The notes under the pieces are model-generated. The model ran no database searches. It worked only from the letters and a program-made list of their open reading frames with translations, and was not told where the DNA came from. A stretch of DNA of 38,863 nucleotides from Erythrobacter sp. (GTDB lineage: Bacteria > Pseudomonadota > Alphaproteobacteria > Sphingomonadales > Sphingomonadaceae). Positions 8,571 to 16,469 of the stretch are shown piece by piece; position 1 is the first letter of the stretch, and each line of letters starts with the position of its first letter. Both the position numbers and the translations under genes were made by a program. The stretch covers positions 1 to 38,863 of the forward strand of contig JAHEBH010000022.1 in the NCBI GenBank assembly GCA_024642335.1. The letters are read 5' to 3'.

Positions 8571-10136
8571 ATGCGTTGCATGACCCAGATCGCAGCCGAC
8601 GAATACCTGCCTGACAACCCTGCCGATGTCCGCGTGCGCAAGGTGCTGGTGGTGGGTGGCGGCTCTTCCGGCTGGATGGCCGCGACCATGCTCGCCACCG
8701 CCCTGTCGAAGGACATTGCCATCGAACTGGTGGAAAGCGACGCCATCGGCATTGTCGGTGTGGGGGAGGCGACCATCCCGCCCATGCAGAAGTTCAACCG
8801 TTTCGTGAAACTGGATGAGCGGGCCTTCATGGCGGATACGCAAGGCACGTTCAAACTGGGGATCGAGTTCCACAACTGGGGCCGCGTGGGTGACAAATAC
8901 CTGCACCAGTTCGGCATGGTCGGGCGCGAGATGGACGCGCTGGTAAAGTTGCACCACTGGTGGCTATTGGGCCGCCTTGCCGGAGAGGCAGACTATCCCG
9001 AATACCAGGACCTGTTCATGGCCCGCGCCGCTGCGCGCGAGGACAGGTTCATGCCCTCGGGCTCGCAGAAGCAGCAGCTCGCCAATCGCTACACCCATGC
9101 CTATCACTTCGATGCGCATCTCTACGCAGGGCACTTGCGCAAGATCGCAGAGTCGCGCGGCGTGCAGCGGACCGAAGGGCGCATCGTCGATGCCGAGCGC
9201 GATGGCGAGAGCGGCTTTGTCTCTGCCGTGGTGCTGGAGGACGGGCGAAAACTGGATGCAGATCTGTTCATAGATTGCTCGGGCTTTCGCTCGCTGCTGC
9301 TGGGTGGTGCGCTGCAAGAACCGTTCGACGATTACAGCAAGTATATTCCGTCAGACCGTGCGCTGGCCGTGCCCAGCAAACGGGCGGGTGGCCCGCTCAA
9401 ACCCTATACGCAGGGCATCGCGCATGATGTCGGCTGGCAGTGGCGCATTCCGCTGCAGCACCGCACGGGCAACGGCCATGTCTTTGCCAGCGCCTTCTCA
9501 ACCGAAAGCGAGGCTGAACAGCGCCTGCTGGCAACGCTCGATGCCGAAGCGCTCGATACGCCGCGGTTGATCAAGTTCACCACCGGGCGGCGCAAGCGGA
9601 CATGGGTGAAGAATGTCGTGGGGCTTGGCCTGTCGACGGGTTTCCTCGAACCGCTCGAATCCACCTCGATCCATTTCGTGCAGTCATCGCTCGAGCGGCT
9701 GGTCGAATACTTCCCGACCCGGGCGATGGATCCGGCGCTGGCCGATGCCTTCAACCGGCGCACAGAGCAGGAATGGCTCGACGTGCGCGATTTCATCATC
9801 GCCCATTACCACCTGACCGAGCGGGATGATTCCGAATTCTGGCGCTACACGCGCAATATGGAGATACCTGACAGCCTGAAGCACACGATCGAAGTGTGGC
9901 GGGCGCGCGGTATTCTCGACATTTCGGGCGGGCATCTGTTCCAGCTCGGCAGCTGGAGTTCGGTGCTGATCGGTCAGCGCGTGATGCCCGGCGGGGTCCA
10001 TGCGCTGGCTGACCGGGCGACGCCCGACCATGCCGCGCAGGAAATCCGCAAGATCGCCGCAGAATGCCGCCAGGCCGCGTCGCGCATGCCGTTGCATGCC
10101 GATTTCGTTACCGATTATTGCCGCGCCACCGCCTGA
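8571..10136 (+). CDS. flavin-dependent tryptophan-halogenase family protein
   Basis: This 521-aa enzyme fits FAD/FADH2-dependent halogenases, which use a reduced flavin from a partner reductase, O2 and halide to form HOCl/HOBr and halogenate an aromatic substrate. The FAD-binding GGGSSGW is at 30-36. The catalytic lysine equivalent to PrnA/RebH K79 is K95, in the GTFKLGIEFHNW context. The WxWxIP motif is W289-P294. The EPLES stretch supplies the active-site glutamate E363. All key features are present, so activity is plausible. The substrate cannot be predicted. No flavin reductase, TonB-dependent receptor or biosynthetic gene lies beside it. A second in-frame ATG at 8580 is an equally good start, and neither has a strong Shine-Dalgarno sequence. 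Confidence 0.9.
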   Translation: MRCMTQIAADEYLPDNPADVRVRKVLVVGGGSSGWMAATMLATALSKDIAIELVESDAIGIVGVGEATIPPMQKFNRFVKLDERAFMADTQGTFKLGIEFHNWGRVGDKYLHQFGMVGREMDALVKLHHWWLLGRLAGEADYPEYQDLFMARAAAREDRFMPSGSQKQQLANRYTHAYHFDAHLYAGHLRKIAESRGVQRTEGRIVDAERDGESGFVSAVVLEDGRKLDADLFIDCSGFRSLLLGGALQEPFDDYSKYIPSDRALAVPSKRAGGPLKPYTQGIAHDVGWQWRIPLQHRTGNGHVFASAFSTESEAEQRLLATLDAEALDTPRLIKFTTGRRKRTWVKNVVGLGLSTGFLEPLESTSIHFVQSSLERLVEYFPTRAMDPALADAFNRRTEQEWLDVRDFIIAHYHLTERDDSEFWRYTRNMEIPDSLKHTIEVWRARGILDISGGHLFQLGSWSSVLIGQRVMPGGVHALADRATPDHAAQEIRKIAAECRQAASRMPLHADFVTDYCRATA

Positions 10137-10628
10137 TCAGTCGAGGCTGCGCGACATGCAGATGCTGAAATCGCCCGGCAGGTAATCGCCGAAAGGCTTG
10201 CATTCGGCAAAACCGTGCTTGCGATATAGGTGCTGTGCCGGGTGGAAGGGCTCCGTGCGGCCGGTTTCCAGCCCCAGCCATTTGTATCCGCGCAAGCAGG
10301 CGATCTCGATCAGATGCAGCAGCATGGCTTCCCCGGCGCCGCGCCCTCTGTAGGAATCGCTGGCGCGCATCGATTTGAGCTCGCCATCGCCATCGCCCAG
10401 ATGTTTCAGCGCGCCCACAACGGCCAGCTCTCCATCATGCCAGGCGGAATAGAATGCGACATCCGGCTGGCGCAGACGCTCGACAGGCATGGCATGGACC
10501 TGCTCGGGCGGGGAGAACTGGAACATCTCGTCCAGGTGTTGCTGGAGCAGGGCAATGACCTCCGCACCCTGCAGATTGTCCTCGACGATGTGAAGTGCCG
10601 CGCGCGGCAGATGGGCGCGCTGTTCCAT
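10137..10628 (-). CDS. GNAT family N-acetyltransferase
   Basis: This 163-aa protein has the GNAT acetyl-CoA site (YRGRGAGEAMLLHL, residues about 93-106), the family-specific LETGRTEPFHPAQHLYRKHGF block, and a closing PFGDYLPGDFS. The latter pattern is shared with YsnE-like GNATs. The substrate is unknown. The ATG at 10628 lies one base after the pheA stop, so it is the second gene of a pheA operon. Its stop abuts the halogenase stop back to back, with no intervening base. A longer frame into pheA was rejected because it carries no GNAT sequence. Confidence 0.88.
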   Translation of the reverse strand: MEQRAHLPRAALHIVEDNLQGAEVIALLQQHLDEMFQFSPPEQVHAMPVERLRQPDVAFYSAWHDGELAVVGALKHLGDGDGELKSMRASDSYRGRGAGEAMLLHLIEIACLRGYKWLGLETGRTEPFHPAQHLYRKHGFAECKPFGDYLPGDFSICMSRSLD

Positions 10629-10629
10629 C

Positions 10630-11523
10630 TCAGCCGCGGTCGCGTGCCGAGCGGTAGCTGCCCAGCATGCGCACTTCCTTGGCGTGGAAGGCAAGTTCCT
10701 CCAGCGCGCGGTCAACGGCAGGATCGCCGGGCGCTCCCACGATATCACAATAGAACATGGTTGCGGCGAAACTGGTGCCCTTCTGGTAGCTTTCCAGCTT
10801 GGTCATGTTCACGCCATTGGTCGCAAAGCAGCCGAGCGCCTTGTAGAGCGCGGCGGGCACGTTGTTCACTTCGAAGACGAAGGTGGTCATGGCATCTTCA
10901 CCTGCAAGGCTTGCCGGATCGAGCGCATCCTTCGCCAGCACGACGAATCGCGTGGTGTTGTCCTCGGTATCCTCGACGCGCCGGTCGACGATCTTGAGGC
11001 CATAGAGATCGGCGGCGATGGCAGGGGCGATGGCAGCGATGGCTGGATCGCCCAGTTCCTTGACGTAGGCGGCGGCCCCGGCGGTATCGGCATGGCTCAG
11101 CGGCACGATGTTGCGCTCCGCCAGATAGCGGCGCGACTGGCCCAGCGCATGCGTGTGGCTGTAGGCCGCCTCGAAAGGCCCGTCCCCCAATGCCATCAGC
11201 GCGTGGTGGATGGGCATGAAGAATTCGCCCACGATCGACAGCCCGCTTTCCGGCAGCAGGAAATGGATATCGGCGACGCGGCCGGCCTGCGAATTCTCGA
11301 TGGGAATCATCGCGCACCCTGCGCGCCCTTCCTTCACCGCATCGAGCGCCTCGGCAAAGCTGAAGCAGGGCAGCGGCAGGGAATCGGGCGCATATTCCAT
11401 GGCGGCACGGTGCGAATTGGCGCCGGGCGCACCCTGGAAGGCGATGGCGCGCGCCGGATCGTCCTTGGCAGCAAGGTGCATCTTTTCGACAAGTTCGAGC
11501 GCGGGGGCAGGGAAACTATGCAT
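10630..11523 (-). CDS. pheA: prephenate dehydratase
   Basis: This 297-aa protein is monofunctional and lacks a chorismate mutase domain, as in most alphaproteobacteria. It converts prephenate to phenylpyruvate in phenylalanine synthesis. The catalytic domain covers about 25-200. Key motifs are the ENSQAG loop (76-81) and the T-R-F motif (T191-F193), whose Thr is required for catalysis. A C-terminal ACT domain (about 208-290) for phenylalanine feedback follows. Its first motif is VPAALYKAL and its second is a LESYQKG variant of the usual LESRP. The ATG at 11523 starts MHSFPAP; a longer frame from 11613 enters the region shared with the divergent cytochrome gene and was not used. Confidence 0.94.
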   Translation of the reverse strand: MHSFPAPALELVEKMHLAAKDDPARAIAFQGAPGANSHRAAMEYAPDSLPLPCFSFAEALDAVKEGRAGCAMIPIENSQAGRVADIHFLLPESGLSIVGEFFMPIHHALMALGDGPFEAAYSHTHALGQSRRYLAERNIVPLSHADTAGAAAYVKELGDPAIAAIAPAIAADLYGLKIVDRRVEDTEDNTTRFVVLAKDALDPASLAGEDAMTTFVFEVNNVPAALYKALGCFATNGVNMTKLESYQKGTSFAATMFYCDIVGAPGDPAVDRALEELAFHAKEVRMLGSYRSARDRG

Positions 11524-11575
11524 GGTGGAAAGCCGCCTAAAGCCACTGATGCGGGCAAACAAGCCACTATCGGAC

Positions 11576-11604
11576 TTGCGCCAAAGCCGATGCCCCACTA
11601 GAGC
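11576..11604 (+). promoter_or_regulatory. possible promoter of the cytochrome c gene
   Basis: A TTGCGC -35-like hexamer (11576-11581) and a TAGAGC -10-like hexamer (11599-11604) are 17 bases apart, about 40 bases before the cytochrome c ATG. The match is moderate and unsupported by other data. Confidence 0.25.
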
Positions 11605-11642
11605 GCGCTGCAAACAGGCTCAATCTGGCAGATGAAACATCC

Positions 11643-12260
11643 ATGACTGACCGTCTCAATACTATTTTCGGCTGGCTCCTCTTTGCCGGCGTTGTCGCCC
11701 TCCTGCTGCGATTCTTCGTCGGGCTGATCATGCCCGAGGCCGAGCGTCCCGAGCAAATGGGCTATGTGATTCAGGGCGTTGAAGAAGCGGGCGGTGCTGC
11801 TGCCGGCCCTTCTCTTGCTGACCTGCTGGCAGGCGGCGATGCAGCAGCTGGTGCCAACAGCTTCGCCAAATGCGTCGCCTGCCACACGATCGAGCAGGGC
11901 GGTGCGACGGGTATCGGCCCGAATCTTTACGGGGTTATGGGCACTGCAATCGCTACGCATGCAGCCGGATTCGATTATTCCAGCGCGCTGGCCGATCACG
12001 GCGGCGAATGGACCTATGAAAACGTGGATGCCTGGCTCAAGAGCCCCCGCGCCTTTGCCAATGGAACCAAGATGAGCTTTGCCGGTCTGGGCGACGCACA
12101 GGAGCGTGCCAATGTGATGCTCTACTTGTTCGAAAATGGCGGCGGCCCTGCTTTTCCCGAAGTCGTGGTGGCAGAGGAAGAGGTCGTGGCTGAAGAAGGT
12201 GCCGAAGCAGAGGTTGAGGCCGAAGCTGTCGAGGCCGAGGCTGCTCCCGAAGGAGCCTGA
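11643..12260 (+). CDS. membrane-anchored cytochrome c (CycM/c552-like)
   Basis: This 205-aa protein has an uncleaved N-terminal membrane anchor (about 8-30). A single class I cytochrome c domain follows, with haem-binding CVACH (C77-H81) and the probable axial Met144 in GTKMSFAGL. The C-terminal tail of about 35 residues is built almost only of E, A and V and is strongly acidic. The family carries electrons from the bc1 complex to terminal oxidases at the inner-membrane periplasmic face. The acidic tail may dock basic partners. It is transcribed divergently from pheA and ends at a strong bidirectional terminator. Confidence 0.92.
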   Translation: MTDRLNTIFGWLLFAGVVALLLRFFVGLIMPEAERPEQMGYVIQGVEEAGGAAAGPSLADLLAGGDAAAGANSFAKCVACHTIEQGGATGIGPNLYGVMGTAIATHAAGFDYSSALADHGGEWTYENVDAWLKSPRAFANGTKMSFAGLGDAQERANVMLYLFENGGGPAFPEVVVAEEEVVAEEGAEAEVEAEAVEAEAAPEGA

Positions 12261-12292
12261 TCCGCTCGCAAGGCGAATCGCATCAGGAAGAA

Positions 12293-12320
12293 GGGCCGGG
12301 ATTTCCCGGCCCTTTCCTTT
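12293..12320. terminator. bidirectional intrinsic terminator
   Basis: A 9-bp perfect stem (GGGCCGGGA at 12293-12301, TCCCGGCCC at 12304-12312) with a 2-nt loop is followed by TTTCCTTTT. It lies between the convergent cytochrome c and rlmE genes and probably serves mainly the plus strand. Confidence 0.85.
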
Positions 12321-12327
12321 TGTGCTC

Positions 12328-13002
12328 CTATCCCTCGTCCTCGCGCCCCTTGAAATCCTGCGCGACGACATACCATTCGGATGAACCCTTGCGGCTCGCC
12401 GGCGGCTTGGCGTGCTTGACGTTGCGGAAATGCTTCTTGAGCAGGTCCAGCATGTCGCGATCCGTCCCGCCTGCCAGCACCTTGGCCACGAATGTACCGC
12501 CCTTTTCCAGCGTCTGTACGGCAAACCACGCGCCGGCCTCCACCAGCGCCATTGTGCGCAAATGGTCGGTCTGCTTGTGCCCCACGGTGTTGGCGGCCAT
12601 GTCCGACAGCACAAGGTCGGGCGCGCCGTCCAGTGCATCTTCCAGCGCCTGCGGGGCGGCTTCGTCCATGAAATCCATCTGGAAGATGGTGACGCCTTCG
12701 ATCGGTTCGGTCTCCAGCAAATCGATGCCGACGACCGCCGCCTTGGGCGCGCGCTTGCGCACAACCTGTGCCCAGCCGCCGGGTGCGATGCCGAGATCGA
12801 TCACGCGCCTGGCGCCTTTGACCAGGCCAAAGCGGTCATCAAGCTCGATCAGCTTGTAGGCCGCGCGGCTGCGAAATCCTTCGGCCTTGGCTTGTTTGAC
12901 GTAAGGGTCGTTGAGTTGTCGCTCCAGCCAGCGCTGCGAACTGGCTTTGCGTTTCTTGGCCGTTTTGAGCCGGCGGTCTGCGTCATTTCCCGCGCGCGCC
13001 AT
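12328..13002 (-). CDS. rlmE: 23S rRNA (uridine-2'-O)-methyltransferase RlmE (FtsJ/RrmJ)
   Basis: This 224-aa SAM-dependent enzyme 2'-O-methylates the A-loop uridine of 23S rRNA (U2552 in E. coli) during late 50S assembly. The SAM motif DLGIAPGGWAQ is at 69-79. The K-D-K-E catalytic tetrad is K50, D134, K174 and E209. A basic N-terminal extension suits rRNA binding. The start overlaps the stop of the ppx/gppA gene by one base, so the two are co-transcribed. Confidence 0.95.
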   Translation of the reverse strand: MARAGNDADRRLKTAKKRKASSQRWLERQLNDPYVKQAKAEGFRSRAAYKLIELDDRFGLVKGARRVIDLGIAPGGWAQVVRKRAPKAAVVGIDLLETEPIEGVTIFQMDFMDEAAPQALEDALDGAPDLVLSDMAANTVGHKQTDHLRTMALVEAGAWFAVQTLEKGGTFVAKVLAGGTDRDMLDLLKKHFRNVKHAKPPASRKGSSEWYVVAQDFKGREDEG

Positions 13003-14204
13003 TATCTGTTGCCCCCGCTCTTCTGGCTACGAACTTCCGCCTGTGCCTGCGCTCCTTCGGCATCGGCCGCCATGAGGCTGCGCAAGATGCCTTCGCGGAT
13101 TCCGCGATCGGCCACGCCCAGCCGCGGTGCGGGCCAGATGTCGAGGATGGCTTCCAGTATGGCGCAGCCCGCCACCACCAGACCGGCGCGCTCGTTGCCG
13201 ATGCAGGGTAGCTGGCGGCGTTCCTCGGGCGAGAGGCCGGACAATTCCTGCGAGATGTCGCGCATCGAACTGGCGGGCACGATCAGCCCGTCCACCGCAC
13301 GCCGGTCATATTGCGGAAGGTCCAGGTGCAGGCTGGCCAGCGTGGTGACCGTGCCGCTGGTGCCCAGCAGCCGCAAATCGGGGGACCGGTAGGCATCAAG
13401 CCGCTTGGCGAATTCGGCAAAGCTCTCGCTCACCAACCGCTTCATCTCGGCATAGCGGGCGAGGCGATCCTCCTTCGTCCCTTCTTCGCTGCCGACCGTC
13501 TCCGTCAGCGAAACCACGCCCCAGGGAACGCTCTGCCAGTCGAGGATGTGCGGGATGGGTGCGCCCGGTTCGATCAGCACCAGCTCGGTCGAACCGCCGC
13601 CGATATCGAAGATGACCGCGGGCCCGATCCCGTCTTCGAGCAGGATATGACAGCCGAGCACCGCCAGTCGCGCCTCTTCCTCGGCGCTGATAATGTCGAG
13701 CATCACGCCGGTTTCCTCGCGCACACGTTCGATGAATTCCGCTCCGTTGCTGGCGCGGCGGCAGGCTTCGGTCGCGACCGAGCGGGCGAGGTGGACATTG
13801 CGCTTGCGCAGCTTGTCCGAACAGATCTTCAGTGCTCCGACGGCGCGATCCATCGCCTCGTCGGAAAGGCGGCCCGTCTGCGCGAGCCCTTCACCCAGCC
13901 GCACCACGCGGCTGAAGGCGTCGATCACCACAAAGTTGTCATCGTTGGGCTTGGCAATCAGCAGGCGGCAGTTGTTGGTGCCGAGGTCGATGGCGGCATA
14001 GGCCTGGCGGTAATTCTGGTGTGGCGGACGAAGCCATGCCTTGCCGTTTCCATTCGGGGCTGGGGCGGGCTCTTTGCCATTGCGCTTGGCTTTGCCGGTA
14101 TTCGGGCGCTGTGGTGCCGGTTTTGCCTTGGGGCGCTTGTCAGCCTTGCCCCTGCGTCCACCGGTCCTTTTCTCGCGACCGTCCGGCGGAATGATCTCCG
14201 CCAT
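13002..14204 (-). CDS. Ppx/GppA family exopolyphosphatase/guanosine pentaphosphatase
   Basis: This 400-aa protein belongs to the Ppx/GppA family (ASKHA fold), which hydrolyses polyphosphate and/or pppGpp. Residues 1-66 are a disordered, very basic Lys/Arg/Pro extension. The phosphate-1 loop AIDLGTNNCRLLI follows near 71, then a phosphate-2 FDIGGGSTEL loop and a GTSGTVTTL adenosine-type motif. It is shorter than E. coli Ppx and lacks the C-terminal HD-like domain, as is usual for the alphaproteobacterial version paired with rlmE. Ppx versus GppA activity cannot be separated by sequence. Confidence 0.92.
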   Translation of the reverse strand: MAEIIPPDGREKRTGGRRGKADKRPKAKPAPQRPNTGKAKRNGKEPAPAPNGNGKAWLRPPHQNYRQAYAAIDLGTNNCRLLIAKPNDDNFVVIDAFSRVVRLGEGLAQTGRLSDEAMDRAVGALKICSDKLRKRNVHLARSVATEACRRASNGAEFIERVREETGVMLDIISAEEEARLAVLGCHILLEDGIGPAVIFDIGGGSTELVLIEPGAPIPHILDWQSVPWGVVSLTETVGSEEGTKEDRLARYAEMKRLVSESFAEFAKRLDAYRSPDLRLLGTSGTVTTLASLHLDLPQYDRRAVDGLIVPASSMRDISQELSGLSPEERRQLPCIGNERAGLVVAGCAILEAILDIWPAPRLGVADRGIREGILRSLMAADAEGAQAQAEVRSQKSGGNR

Positions 14205-14248
14205 TTCGATAGATACTCACTACTCAAAAACCCGCCACATGAGCGGAA

Positions 14249-14260
14249 CCTGACGTCAGG
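14249..14260. promoter_or_regulatory. 12-bp perfect palindrome upstream of ppx/gppA
   Basis: CCTGACGTCAGG is a perfect palindrome 45 bases upstream of the ppx/gppA ATG, in the 104-base gap before the next gene. It could be an operator for the ppx-rlmE operon. No known regulator is assigned. Confidence 0.25.
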
Positions 14261-14308
14261 CTAACGTAAGGAAGGTCTTGTAGCAAGTTGTGAGCGGTAT
14301 CGGCCTTG

Positions 14309-15115
14309 TTACCTCCCGCCATCCTCCCTCGCCGGAGCGAGCAGGGCGGGGAGCAATTCGGTATCGCGTTCGGCCTGAGGATCATCCACGCCGATCACGA
14401 TATCCTCCTGCTTCACATGATCGCGATAGGTGCCGTGAAGATGGTCCCATATGGCCACGCCGCTGCTCCAGTTGCTGTCCATTTCGGACAGTTTCCGGCT
14501 GTGGTGGATGCCGTGCATTGCGGGGGTGGTGACGACCTTTGACAGCGTCTTCTCCCATCCACCGGGCAGGCGCGTGTTCGAATGGTGGAACAGGACGGAC
14601 AGCAGGAAGAAGCCTTGCCAGCGCTTCAGCGTCTCCGGATCGACGCCGCTCACGCGTACCTGCACCAGCCGCCAGGGTAACGAAACGAGCATGTCGGCGA
14701 AATGGAAGCGGAGCGCCGTGCTCGCGTCCATATCGGGATCGATGTGGTGCACGCGGTGGAAGCGCCAGAGGAAAGGAACCTTATGCGTGGTGATGTGCCA
14801 GAGGTAAAAACCGTAATCCATCGCCAGGAAAGCCGCCGTCTTGCCCAGCATGCCGCCGCCCAGCCAGTGCTGGATGCCGCGCCCCTGTTCCGCATTTCGG
14901 CGGGCCACCGCCTGCGTGGCTGGAACCTCCGCGGCTGCGATCATCGCCTGGCAGGCCGCTCCCATCGCAACGTTGCGGGCGATGCGGGGCAAAGCCTCGC
15001 GCTTCTGCTTGCGCAAGGGCCGCGCCCGTTCGGCGAGCAGGATCGCACCCACCGCGCCTACGGTGACGGTCACGCCCAGCGCCTTGAGGAATCGCGATGC
15101 CATGCGCGCAATCAT
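14309..15115 (-). CDS. sterol desaturase/fatty acid hydroxylase family protein
   Basis: This 267-aa integral membrane di-iron enzyme has the histidine clusters of the family: HITTH, then HRVHH, an FHH in LFHHSN, and HGIHH. The spacing is typical of fatty acid hydroxylase superfamily proteins. Membrane segments are at about 5-25, 45-65, 95-110 and 165-185. The substrate is unknown; carotenoid, sterol-like and lipid hydroxylations are all known in the superfamily. The ATG at 15115 is followed by another in-frame ATG at 15103, and either could be the start. It is divergent from the arsenic-locus glycosyltransferases, with 41 bases between. Confidence 0.87.
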   Translation of the reverse strand: MIARMASRFLKALGVTVTVGAVGAILLAERARPLRKQKREALPRIARNVAMGAACQAMIAAAEVPATQAVARRNAEQGRGIQHWLGGGMLGKTAAFLAMDYGFYLWHITTHKVPFLWRFHRVHHIDPDMDASTALRFHFADMLVSLPWRLVQVRVSGVDPETLKRWQGFFLLSVLFHHSNTRLPGGWEKTLSKVVTTPAMHGIHHSRKLSEMDSNWSSGVAIWDHLHGTYRDHVKQEDIVIGVDDPQAERDTELLPALLAPAREDGGR

Positions 15116-15156
15116 GGAGGTTCGCCAAAGCCGCGTCCACTCGTTAGGAGAGAGGC

Positions 15157-15747
15157 ATGACCGCTGCCGCCAAGACGCCCAGGATCGCGCTCTTCGCCCG
15201 CTACCCGACACCGGGTGCGGCCAAGACGCGGTTGATCCCGGCTTTGGGCGCAGAAGGCGCTGCGCGGGTCCACCGCAGGCTGGTGGAACGCACCATTGCC
15301 ACGATCCGGACAAGCGGTGCGCCCTTTGCGCTGTGGTTCACCGGCGCGTCGCGGGCGGAGTTTGCCGCATGGCTGGGTGAGGATGTCGAACTCTTCGAAC
15401 AGGGGGATGGCGATCTGGGCGAACGTCTGGCCCGTGTGCCTGCACCTGCGATCCTTCTCGGGGCGGACGTACCAGACCTGCAGGCACAATATTTGCAGCT
15501 GGCGGTTGAAGGCCTGAAAGCGAACGATGCGGTGATCGGGCCGGCGCTTGATGGCGGCTATTATTTGCTGGGGTTCAACCGGTCAGTGCCATTTCTTTTT
15601 ACCGATATGCCCTGGGGCACAGGCGCTGTGTTGGAGGAGACAATGGCGCGGCTTGCCGCGCGTCGTTTGACTGTGCTTGTGCTCGAACCGCTGGGCGATT
15701 GCGACCGGCCCGAGGATCTGGAGTTTCATCCGGAACTGCTCGCTTGA
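15157..15747 (+). CDS. TIGR04282-type (DUF2064) arsenosugar-associated glycosyl/nucleotidyltransferase
   Basis: This 196-aa protein has a nucleotide-diphospho-sugar transferase fold. The N-terminal signature YPTPGAAKTRL is at 16-26, GADVPDL near 108 and the GPALDGGYYLLG block near 127-138. The family was named for its frequent place beside arsenosugar genes, but its reaction is unproven. The start is supported by an AGGAG seven bases upstream of the ATG. The stop overlaps the next start as TGATG. It is the first gene of the arsenic locus and sits back to back with the hydroxylase gene. Confidence 0.87.
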   Translation: MTAAAKTPRIALFARYPTPGAAKTRLIPALGAEGAARVHRRLVERTIATIRTSGAPFALWFTGASRAEFAAWLGEDVELFEQGDGDLGERLARVPAPAILLGADVPDLQAQYLQLAVEGLKANDAVIGPALDGGYYLLGFNRSVPFLFTDMPWGTGAVLEETMARLAARRLTVLVLEPLGDCDRPEDLEFHPELLA

Positions 15748-16469
15748 TGCGTATCTCGATTGTTATCCCCATGCTCAACGAAGCGAAGGCGCTGCCCCGC
15801 CTGCGAGAGGCACTGCAGGCGCTCGATCCCGCGCCTTGCGAGATACTCTGCGTCGATGGTGGCAGCGAAGATGGTTCGGCAGAGCTGGCGCAATCCTATG
15901 GCTGGCGCGTGGTGAAAAGCGAGCGCGGGCGCGGGCTGCAGATCAACACAGGTGTCGAGGCGGCAGAGGGCGATGCGGTGCTGGTGCTGCATGCCGATAG
16001 CTATCCGCCAGTTGATGCGATGGCGGTAATCGGGAGCACGCTTGCCGATCCCGGGATAGCGCTCGCCAGCTTCACCCCGATCATTCGCGGGCCCGAAAAG
16101 ACGCGCTGGGGCACCACGCTGCACAATTGGGCCAAGACCTGGTACGCGCCGCTGGTGTTCCGCCCGCACCTGTTCGTGCAGGGCGTGCGCCTGCTGTTCG
16201 GAGACCACGGCATGTTCTTCCGCCGCGCCGATTTCCTGAAAATCGGCGGGTGCGACCCTGCCGCCAAGGTGATGGAAGAGGCGGATCTGTGCATTGCAAT
16301 GGCGCGCTTGGGGAAGATCAGGCTTGTTCCGCGCGCCATCGAAACTTCCGACCGGCGCATTGCCGAATGGGGCGCGGTGAAAGCAAACTGGATCTACCTC
16401 AAGATGGGTTTTCTCTGGGCTACTGGAGCGCGGGAACGGCTGGAAAGGCATTATCCGGACGTGCGCTAG
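15747..16469 (+). CDS. TIGR04283-type family 2 glycosyltransferase (arsenosugar-associated)
   Basis: This 240-aa GT-A fold protein opens with IVIPMLNEAKALPRL and has a VDGGSEDGS nucleotide-sugar motif at 36-44. An HADS metal-binding equivalent of DxD lies at about 82-85. The C-terminal GGCDPAAKVMEEADLCIAMARLGK block is typical of the family. It is coupled to the preceding TIGR04282 gene by TGATG, and the two are often adjacent in arsenosugar loci. Its 3' end overlaps the convergent SDR gene by 50 bases. The donor and acceptor sugars are unknown. Confidence 0.9.
   Translation: MRISIVIPMLNEAKALPRLREALQALDPAPCEILCVDGGSEDGSAELAQSYGWRVVKSERGRGLQINTGVEAAEGDAVLVLHADSYPPVDAMAVIGSTLADPGIALASFTPIIRGPEKTRWGTTLHNWAKTWYAPLVFRPHLFVQGVRLLFGDHGMFFRRADFLKIGGCDPAAKVMEEADLCIAMARLGKIRLVPRAIETSDRRIAEWGAVKANWIYLKMGFLWATGARERLERHYPDVR

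Noticed and set aside
10134-10139. Back-to-back stops of halogenase and GNAT sharing the palindrome TGATCA
   Set aside because: Two convergent stop codons placed side by side form this palindrome by necessity. It gives no sign of a terminator or regulatory role.
11598-12764. Minus-strand frame of about 390 codons over the cytochrome c and rlmE region
   Set aside because: It crosses a strong terminator and contradicts the cytochrome c (plus) and rlmE (different frame) coding sequences.
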